A DNA stretch of 5,035 bases from an uncultured Odoribacter sp. GTDB lineage: Bacteria; Bacteroidota; Bacteroidia; Bacteroidales; Marinifilaceae. A program made the position numbers and the translations under genes. The notes under the pieces were generated by a model, which did not search any database, was not told the origin of the DNA, and saw only the letters and a program-made list of their open reading frames with translations. The stretch is taken from positions 1 to 5,035 of the forward strand of contig CAJKZL010000278.1 of assembly GCA_905204385.1 (NCBI GenBank), read 5' to 3'. Positions 1-5,035 of this stretch are shown piece by piece (position 1 is the first letter of the stretch; the number at the start of each line of letters is the position of its first letter).

Positions 1-11
1 CCATCTATCAT

Positions 12-54
12 CTTTAAACTAAAAACAATAAACTATAAACTTTAAACTAAAAAC
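12..54. repeat. AT-rich spacer with 15-bp direct repeat (ctttaaactaaaaac)
   Basis: The 15-mer ctttaaactaaaaac occurs exactly at 12-26 and again at 40-54, offset 28 bases. Between the copies is a related stretch, taaactataaac (29-40), so the whole region is a degenerate array of TAAACTA-like units. The right-hand copy contains the gene B stop codon (49-47). The composition changes sharply at about position 54 from GC-rich coding DNA to almost pure A/T with scattered C. I know of similar AT-rich spacers between genes in Bacteroidota; no function can be assigned. No promoter or gene start can be supported in bases 1-46. Confidence 0.6.
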
Positions 55-1918
55 CAGAGCCCCCGGCTCCCCCGGCTCTCTTCAGGTAATAGTAGCAGAG
101 AGGCACCCAATAGAGGCTGACCACGGTGCCGACGGTCATTCCGCCGATCATTGCGACTGCCAAAGGACGCTGCAATTGCGAGCCGATATCGTTTCCCCAA
201 AGAAAAGGCACCAAAGCGATGATTGTCGTCAGACTGGTCATCAGAATCGGCTTCAAACGCCTCACCCCTCCTTCGTGTATGGCTTCCAGCAAAGGATATC
301 CCTTGCGTTCCAACTGAATGATGGTATCGATTTTCAGAATCGAATCGTTGATCACAATCCCGCACATGACAATGATTCCGATCATCGACATCAGGTTCAG
401 GGAAATCCCGCACAACTGCAATAACAGTACGGTAACCGCCACATCGATAGGTATTTCCAGCAAAACGATCCAGGGCAGCTTCAGCGACTCGAATTGGGAA
501 GCCAGAATAAAATACAACATCAGGATCGCCACCGTCACGATCAGCAACATTTGCCAGAAGGTTTCGTTCCCGGCGAAATAGGCTCCCCCGAAATGCACCT
601 CCATGCCTGTGCGGTCGGCTTCGGCCTTTATCCTCTGTATGATTTCCGGAACCGAATCGCCGGCATTATATACATGTACCGGCACCACTACCCCCTCTTT
701 CCGTCCGGAAATTTTTTTGTAATCCTGTTCCGCAGCCAGGCGGGTCAGGGCCGACACCGGAATTTGCCGGCGATCCTGGTTGACCACATAGCTCGTTTCC
801 AACACCTCCCGGATGGTCCGTTCATATTCCGTCATGACAATAGGGATATAACGGCTTCCGGTATTCAACTTCCCTATGCCGATCTTGCTGATATTCTTTT
901 CCAGGGTATTCAGCAAAGTATTCTGGTCACCCTTATACAAGGCCAGACGTACCGGCAAAAACTGCACCACCACACGTTCCTGTACTGCAGGCCGGTTGAG
1001 TTGCAAACGGGGCATCGACTCATTGATCCGTTCGATAAAGCTGTTTACCTTTTCCAACTCGGCAGCCTGGCGGCGGGAATCTCCTCCGAGGTACACTATC
1101 AGAGGAGCATGTTCCTCTTTGAATAATTGTTCAAAAAGATTTTCCACCTTCGCAGGTTCCACTCTCGCCTGAGGATAAGCGGTCCGGATATATCGCTCGA
1201 CCGACTTCACGATCAGGCAGAGCGAATCGTAATGGGCAGCACGCACATACAATTCGGCCTCGTTCACTTGTTGCGACTCTCCCGTATTCAGAAAGAACTG
1301 CTTTTCTCCGACATGGCAGGACAGTTCCCGGCAACCGGGACCGAAGCGACGAATGACTTCTTCCACCCTTCTGCGATTTTCATCCATATGTATGCTACTG
1401 TTCCAGTCGATGCGGATCAGCATTTCGCTGGTCTCGACAGGAGGCATCCGTTCCACCGGAACCCGGAAAGAGGCAGCCACACCGGCCAGCAACAAAACCC
1501 CGGCAATCCCCATCACCCGCAACCGATGGTGAAACACAAAACGGTATATACGGGTGTAATATTCCTCCAGATGCTTCAGGCTGATCCGCCGGATAAAAGC
1601 ACTGACACGTCCTTCGCGGGCATTGCGGAACAGCAGGTAAAAAATCACCGGCACAATACTCACCGACACCAGCAGCGATACGAACAACCCTACGGCAACC
1701 GCTATGGCCTGGTCGTAAAACAAGGCGCCGGCGATTCCGCCTAAAAAGATCAGGGGAACAAAAACCGCGCAGGTGGTGAGCACCGACGAAAGCAAAGGAG
1801 CGAAAATCTCCCGTGTCCCTTGGGCGCAAGCGACAAACAAAGCGTCTCCCCGCTCCCGCCTCTGATTGATGTTGTCGATGACGATAATGGAATTGTCGAT
1901 CATCATGCCGACTCCCAT
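47..1918 (-). CDS. RND permease C-terminal fragment (gene B, after the TGA)
   Basis: Remaining 623 residues of gene B, in the same frame as the N-terminal fragment. The first ATG (1918) lies two codons beyond the TGA and corresponds to M394 of the full protein, in the middle of TM4, so it is a fortuitous rather than designed start. Full-length numbering: D401 in MMIDNSIIVIDN aligns with AcrB D407, while AcrB D408 is replaced by Asn. TM5 is about 439-460, TM6 464-490, a cytoplasmic linker follows, TM7 525-545, second periplasmic loop about 546-846, TM8 847-865, TM9 875-896, TM10 902-923, TM11 948-966 and TM12 977-1003. TM10 has INDSILKID: Asn stands at the AcrB K940 position and a Lys lies five residues later. 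TM11 keeps LMTS. Three cysteines (589, 594, 627) lie in the periplasmic loop. The end is a short Gly-rich tail (AGGAGGSGF) and TAG. It could be made only by reinitiation, readthrough or if the TGA is an error. Confidence 0.85.
   Translation of the reverse strand: MGVGMMIDNSIIVIDNINQRRERGDALFVACAQGTREIFAPLLSSVLTTCAVFVPLIFLGGIAGALFYDQAIAVAVGLFVSLLVSVSIVPVIFYLLFRNAREGRVSAFIRRISLKHLEEYYTRIYRFVFHHRLRVMGIAGVLLLAGVAASFRVPVERMPPVETSEMLIRIDWNSSIHMDENRRRVEEVIRRFGPGCRELSCHVGEKQFFLNTGESQQVNEAELYVRAAHYDSLCLIVKSVERYIRTAYPQARVEPAKVENLFEQLFKEEHAPLIVYLGGDSRRQAAELEKVNSFIERINESMPRLQLNRPAVQERVVVQFLPVRLALYKGDQNTLLNTLEKNISKIGIGKLNTGSRYIPIVMTEYERTIREVLETSYVVNQDRRQIPVSALTRLAAEQDYKKISGRKEGVVVPVHVYNAGDSVPEIIQRIKAEADRTGMEVHFGGAYFAGNETFWQMLLIVTVAILMLYFILASQFESLKLPWIVLLEIPIDVAVTVLLLQLCGISLNLMSMIGIIVMCGIVINDSILKIDTIIQLERKGYPLLEAIHEGGVRRLKPILMTSLTTIIALVPFLWGNDIGSQLQRPLAVAMIGGMTVGTVVSLYWVPLCYYYLKRAGGAGGSGF
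49..79 (-). terminator. possible intrinsic terminator overlapping the end of gene B
   Basis: On the minus strand the last codons can fold as AGAGCC (79-74) paired with GGCTCT (61-56) across a 12-nt loop, or as the tighter GAGCC (69-65) / GGCTC (61-57) hairpin with a GGG loop. Both share the same 3' arm. After it come TGG or GG and then five T residues (53-49), the last T belonging to the TAG stop, with more T-rich sequence beyond. A GC-rich stem followed by a T run fits an intrinsic terminator, but the stem is only 5-6 bp, it lies within coding sequence, and part of the pairing results from a tandem repeat. Termination here is inference. Confidence 0.35.
60..77. repeat. 9-bp perfect tandem repeat encoding the Gly-rich C-terminal tail
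   Basis: The + strand unit cccccggct is repeated exactly at 60-68 and 69-77. On the coding (minus) strand it reads AGCCGGGGG twice and encodes the Ala-Gly-Gly, Ala-Gly-Gly part of the gene B tail. Because the unit is a multiple of three, gain or loss of a copy would change tail length without shifting the frame. It also supplies the arms of the terminator-like hairpin. Confidence 0.7.
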
Positions 1919-1924
1919 GATCAG

Positions 1925-3097
1925 TCACGACAAAGAGATGGTATTGATGGACAGTCCGATCAGGCGGTAAAACAGGATGCTGATCACCACCGACACCGGA
2001 ATGCTCACCCCGATAATCAGGGGAGAGCGGGCATCCCGGAGAAAAAACAGCATAATCAGCACTGCCAGGACGATCCCCGAGACCAAGCTCTGCTGGAGAT
2101 TAAGAATGGAATAATTCAGCAATTCGGCCTGGTCCCGGGAAACATCGAACCGGATGTCGGGATATTCCTTGCGGAACTGTTCCAGCATATCGCCGACCGT
2201 TTCTTTCATTTCCGACATCCGGGCATCCGATTGCTTGATGACGGCCATGCACAATGCCCGGGTATCCCCGTTCAGGAATAAGCCCCGCTTGTCGCGGGGA
2301 CGTATTCCCACCTCGGCAATGTCCTTGATCTGCATCAGCCGCCCCTCGATGTTCAGGTAAACATCCCCCACTTCTTCCACCGACATCAACTGGCTGGTGA
2401 ATTTAATGTTATACTGGTAGTAGCCATCGCGGATAGCCAGGCTACCGGCCACCCGGTTGTTGTTTTCAATAGCTGTCCGCAGTTGCGCAGGTGTGATGTT
2501 CAGACTCCGCAACTTGGCCTCCTGGGGTAAAATATACATTTCGGGCTGAGTCATGCCGCTGATGTCCACCATCGCCACGTCCGGCAACTGTTCCAGCCTC
2601 TTTTTCAGCACCGCTTCCGTAAACTCGCAAAACTCCAGGAACTTCTGATCGGACTGGTAGTTTTTCATGTTCAGCAGGATATAAAAAACCGGAATATCCG
2701 AAGTGGAGGCTTTAATGATTGTCGGCCGCTGCATATCGCCGGGCAGGCTGTTCATGGCTGCGTCCACCTTCTGATTGGCTTCGATAAAAGCATAATCGAT
2801 GGAAGTCCCGTAATCGAACTTCAGAGTGATCACCCCTCCTCCTTCCCGCGATTCGGAATGGATGTCGCTTAAAGAAGGTATTTGCTGCAATTGCGTGCGC
2901 AACACATGGGTGATGCTGTTCTCCACCTCGTTCACCGAAGCCTCCTCGCGCACAAAATGCACCGTAATTTCGGGAATATCCACGTCGGGCATCAACGACA
3001 CCGGCAATTGGAAGGCCGCCGTAGCGCCCAATACCAGTAAAGCGACGGTCGTCATAATCACCCCCACCGGCCTGCGAAGCAAAAAATCTACAATCAT
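1925..3097 (-). CDS. RND permease N-terminal fragment (gene B, codons 1-390 before TGA)
   Basis: N-terminal third of an RND efflux permease. ATG at 3097 is the natural start: it follows the gene A stops by 12 nt and gives the typical short cytoplasmic N-terminus MIVDFLLRRPVGV leading straight into TM1 (about 11-31). The post-TM1 motif LPVSLMPDVDIPEITV is characteristic of the family. Residues about 40-330 form the first periplasmic loop (PN1/PN2 porter subdomains with part of the docking region). TM2 is about 338-353 (GIVLAVLIMLFFL), followed by the RDARSPLI turn and TM3 (about 359-378). The fragment stops at 390 within GLSINTISLS, the first residues of TM4. Upstream of the ATG there is only a weak purine stretch (GACAGAGAT), normal for Bacteroidota. 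Alone it lacks the proton-relay residues and half the porter domain, so it should not be a working pump. Recognition of the family is certain; functional status is doubtful. Confidence 0.88.
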   Translation of the reverse strand: MIVDFLLRRPVGVIMTTVALLVLGATAAFQLPVSLMPDVDIPEITVHFVREEASVNEVENSITHVLRTQLQQIPSLSDIHSESREGGGVITLKFDYGTSIDYAFIEANQKVDAAMNSLPGDMQRPTIIKASTSDIPVFYILLNMKNYQSDQKFLEFCEFTEAVLKKRLEQLPDVAMVDISGMTQPEMYILPQEAKLRSLNITPAQLRTAIENNNRVAGSLAIRDGYYQYNIKFTSQLMSVEEVGDVYLNIEGRLMQIKDIAEVGIRPRDKRGLFLNGDTRALCMAVIKQSDARMSEMKETVGDMLEQFRKEYPDIRFDVSRDQAELLNYSILNLQQSLVSGIVLAVLIMLFFLRDARSPLIIGVSIPVSVVISILFYRLIGLSINTISLS

Positions 3098-3109
3098 ATC
3101 TCTGTCTTA

Positions 3110-5035
3110 TTAGTTATCCCTACCTATTTCCTTATTTCTTTCCGCTTGGCACCGTCCCGCCCACCGGTCGAAAATCCTGTATCTCTGCCGGGGAACCTTT
3201 TCCGCCGGCCCGGCAGCCGGCAGTGGCTGTGCCTTCACCGTCAACGGCAGATAGATCGTCAGCACCAACAACGAAAATACCAGTCCGGTGATGGTGCCGA
3301 TGGCCAGGCTCACCCAGAAATCCGAAATCTCCTTCCCTATCAGAAAGGGAATAAACCCCAGCACCGTCGAAGCGACGGTCAGCACCACCGGTATGATCTT
3401 TGCATTCCAGGCCTTCAGGTAAGTGCGCACCCCCCGGGGCTTTCCGGCTTTCAACCGGTGATTGTAATCGTTCAGAATGTACAACACCGCATTCACCGCC
3501 AGTCCGCACATCAGGATAAAAGCAGCCAGGCCCCCTTCGTTAAACTTCAGGCCGAAGCAATAAAACCCCAGGAAACAGCCGATAAACGAAAGCGGAGCGA
3601 TGAGAACCACCACCCCAGCCTGCCGCAGGGATTCCAGCAAAACGGCACAAACGAAATAGATAATGCCGAACACCAGTAAAATATACAGCACCCGGGTATC
3701 GAACCCACTTTTCGTTTTCCACCATCCTCCGCCCCATTCCCGACCTTCCTTGATGCGGAAGCCGATGGGCATCTTCTGATTAAACTCCTTCATCACCCGC
3801 TGCTTCACCTTTTCGGACAGCATATAATCCCCGATAAAATCATACTGGACCATGACCTCGTATTCCTGATTCTTTTTATTGATCTCGCTGAACGCATCCT
3901 CTTCCCGGATTTCTCCCACATCGCTAAGCCGGAAAACGGCATTCTTCGCCTTCACCGGCTGGTTTTGCATTTCCCAAATGCTGGTGCGCACCTGATCTTC
4001 CGGGCAAATGACCACCGTAGTCAGCTTTTGATCCATGTAAGCCGAAGTCCTCACCTCGCCCGTGCGGGCCAGAGAGCTCAACCGCCCCAACAAATCCACC
4101 ACGCTGGAGTTGTTGCGCGCCAACCGCTGACGGTCTGCATCGATGACAAATTCCTGCGTTTTCTCGGGATTCCTTACATTGCCGATATACAATTTCTTCA
4201 CCCGCCGGTTTTCTTCCAGCCGCTCCTTCAATTGTCCGGCATACTTCAACACCTGCCGGTAATTGTATCCCACCACCTTCAGGGCTTCGCTCCGGTATTC
4301 GTTGCCCGTACGATTGGAGAATCCCCTGCCCACCCCCGAAATATCGGAATCGGCATTCCCTATCGAATTGGCAAACCTCACCAATTCGTTTTTCAGGGTT
4401 TCGGGGAAACCGCTCATTTCCCATTCTTCCTTAAAAGTGATCTTCATATTCCCCCGGTTGGCCGAGCGGATTTCTGTGGTAAAGAGATCCACTTCCCCGA
4501 ATCCCGCAAGGAAGTTTTCAATCTTCAGGAAAGCCTCGTTCATTTGTTTCAACGTCGCTCCATGTGGCATGCTCAGCGTAAGCCGCAAAGAGGTACGGGC
4601 CCTTTCCTGCTCGTCCTTCAGCCAGTCGCCGCCCCCGCCCTTGACAAACAAGCGCAGGCTTCCTCCCAGGATTTTGTCGATCCAGGGACGGGCGACGCCA
4701 TACCATTCGCTGCTGAATATGCGGTTGTAAACCGCAGCATAGGGCTTTTCCCTTTCCACCGTGACCGGCAGCATAAAGACAGGGATTCCGAACCCCAACA
4801 CCGCCAGTACGATCCATACCTTTCCCCATTTGCGGTTAAACCCGATGAAACGTTCATATCCCCGCGTAAAGCGCACCACTCGTCTTCTTTGCCTCCAGCG
4901 CCTTCGGGGCGCTACTTCCTTCAGCCGGATTTTCTCCATCAGGGCAGGAACGAAAAACAAAGCCACCAGGAGAGAGATCACCAGATTGACGATGACCACC
5001 GTCGTAAAATCCCACATATTCCGCATCACCGGATT
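3110..5035 (-). CDS. RND-family efflux permease, C-terminal part (gene A; 5' end outside window)
   Basis: Inner-membrane subunit of a proton-driven tripartite efflux pump; substrate unknown. The visible 641 residues run from about TM6 to the C-terminus. Numbering from the first codon in the window: TM6 about 11-31 (VNLVISLLVALFFVPALM), a strongly basic cytoplasmic linker 33-70, TM7 about 73-92, the second periplasmic porter loop about 93-445, then TM8 (448-467), TM9 (472-495), TM10 (501-522, with GLAVNAVLYILNDYN), TM11 (547-566) and TM12 (574-598), ending in a polar tail of about 40 residues. TM1-TM5 and the TM4 proton-relay aspartate must lie upstream. The frame is open through the window edge (Asn-Pro precede the GTG at 5029), so that GTG is not the real start. 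Between TM7 and the porter domain sits an extra stretch of about 55 residues with a Gly run (KGGGGDW), which I associate with Bacteroidota RND proteins. It ends in TAA TAA, 12 nt before gene B and in the same frame, so the two are probably co-transcribed. Family assignment is firm; HAE versus heavy-metal subclass is not decidable here. Confidence 0.93.
   Translation of the reverse strand, partial: NPVMRNMWDFTTVVIVNLVISLLVALFFVPALMEKIRLKEVAPRRRWRQRRRVVRFTRGYERFIGFNRKWGKVWIVLAVLGFGIPVFMLPVTVEREKPYAAVYNRIFSSEWYGVARPWIDKILGGSLRLFVKGGGGDWLKDEQERARTSLRLTLSMPHGATLKQMNEAFLKIENFLAGFGEVDLFTTEIRSANRGNMKITFKEEWEMSGFPETLKNELVRFANSIGNADSDISGVGRGFSNRTGNEYRSEALKVVGYNYRQVLKYAGQLKERLEENRRVKKLYIGNVRNPEKTQEFVIDADRQRLARNNSSVVDLLGRLSSLARTGEVRTSAYMDQKLTTVVICPEDQVRTSIWEMQNQPVKAKNAVFRLSDVGEIREEDAFSEINKKNQEYEVMVQYDFIGDYMLSEKVKQRVMKEFNQKMPIGFRIKEGREWGGGWWKTKSGFDTRVLYILLVFGIIYFVCAVLLESLRQAGVVVLIAPLSFIGCFLGFYCFGLKFNEGGLAAFILMCGLAVNAVLYILNDYNHRLKAGKPRGVRTYLKAWNAKIIPVVLTVASTVLGFIPFLIGKEISDFWVSLAIGTITGLVFSLLVLTIYLPLTVKAQPLPAAGPAEKVPRQRYRIFDRWAGRCQAERNKEIGRDN

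Larger units (their letters stand above)
47..3097 (-). pseudogene. RND-family efflux permease interrupted by in-frame TGA (gene B, whole locus)
   Basis: Read as one gene this locus encodes 1016 positions, close to the usual 1000-1050 residues of RND permeases, with all twelve TM segments and both periplasmic loops in order and no frameshift. The single defect is TGA at codon 391 (1927-1925), between ISLS and LIMGVGMMID in TM4. RND proteins normally read SG(L/I) there, so GGA (Gly) to TGA by one G-to-T change is the simplest explanation. Sequence on both sides is well preserved: D401 (MMIDNSIIVIDN), the TM11 LMTS motif and the loop domains are all present. Any inactivation is therefore recent, or the stop is an artefact. 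As an intact gene it would be the second permease of a tandem pair with gene A, possibly forming a mixed trimer as in MdtBC (inference). The two open frames are described separately. Pseudogene is my preferred call; a sequencing error would restore a normal gene. Confidence 0.75.

Noticed and set aside
1..11. ATG at 11-9 on the minus strand as the start of a downstream gene.
   Set aside because: Only three complete codons are visible before the window ends, with no supporting signal; a gene cannot be claimed.
1925..1927. TGA read as glycine under an alternative genetic code (as in SR1/Gracilibacteria), which would fit the expected Gly at codon 391.
   Set aside because: It is the only in-frame TGA in roughly 1650 codons; all other glycines use GGN codons, and the proteins look like Bacteroidota, which use the standard code.
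1902..1927. Selenocysteine insertion: a 6-bp hairpin (ATCATG at 1921-1916 with CATGAT at 1907-1902, 8-nt loop) follows the TGA.
   Set aside because: The hairpin begins only three bases after the TGA, is short, and lacks the spacing and loop features of known bacterial SECIS elements. The family has Gly, not Cys or Sec, at this place, and the hairpin arises from conserved codons for the TM4 motif.
3095..3112. Genes A and B as a single fused double-length RND protein, since they share a frame.
   Set aside because: Two consecutive TAA stops separate them and gene B has a standard RND N-terminus starting at its own ATG.
126..3679. Long open frames on the plus strand and in other minus frames (for example 494-1126, 1127-1744, 1820-2281, 3146-3679 plus; 3924-4424 and 1395-1928 minus).
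   Set aside because: All lie opposite or out of frame with the RND coding sequence, have low-complexity His/Gln/Arg-rich or otherwise unrecognisable translations, and are explained by codon bias of the real genes.
5027..5029. GTG at 5029 as the start of gene A.
   Set aside because: The frame is open to the window edge, and the protein would begin just before TM6, missing half of a standard RND permease; the real start is upstream.

Overview
The window is almost entirely coding on the minus strand. It holds the end of one RND-superfamily efflux permease gene (here gene A) and a second, adjacent RND permease gene (gene B). Gene B is interrupted by a single in-frame TGA. The only non-coding sequence is a 12-nt gap between the genes and about 46 AT-rich bases at the left edge, downstream of gene B.

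The organism is most likely a member of the Bacteroidota, perhaps Bacteroidales. This is inferred from three things: the style of the permeases (for example GLAVNAVLYILNDYNH in gene A and GIVINDSILKIDTI in gene B resemble RND proteins I know from that phylum), the lack of a strong Shine-Dalgarno sequence before gene B, and the TAAACTA-type AT-rich spacer beside roughly balanced-GC coding DNA. No rRNA or other phylogenetic marker is present, so this is not proven.

Layout in transcription order (right to left): 5035-3110 is gene A, open at the window edge, running from about TM6 through TM7, the second periplasmic porter loop and TM8-TM12 to its stop. Tandem TAA TAA stops and three further codons separate it from gene B, which lies in the same reading frame. 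3097-47 is gene B, 1017 codons including stop, a normal RND length. Codon 391 (1927-1925) is TGA where the family has glycine, inside TM4 and ten residues before the conserved proton-relay aspartate. Translation would therefore give a 390-residue fragment (TM1, first porter loop, TM2, TM3 and the start of TM4). A 623-residue open frame starts at an ATG three codons beyond the TGA. The gene ends in a short Gly-rich tail encoded by a 9-bp tandem repeat that can form a terminator-like hairpin. The stop codon lies inside a 15-bp direct repeat.

Two adjacent RND permeases in one operon recall MdtBC of enterobacteria, where two different permeases form one trimer with a membrane fusion protein and TolC. 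Here gene B is probably a recent nonsense pseudogene, a sequencing or assembly error, or less likely a split or recoded gene. The adaptor and outer-membrane genes expected nearby are not in the window. I see no CRISPR array, RNA gene, mobile element or clearly new system; the TGA is the one feature worth real follow-up.
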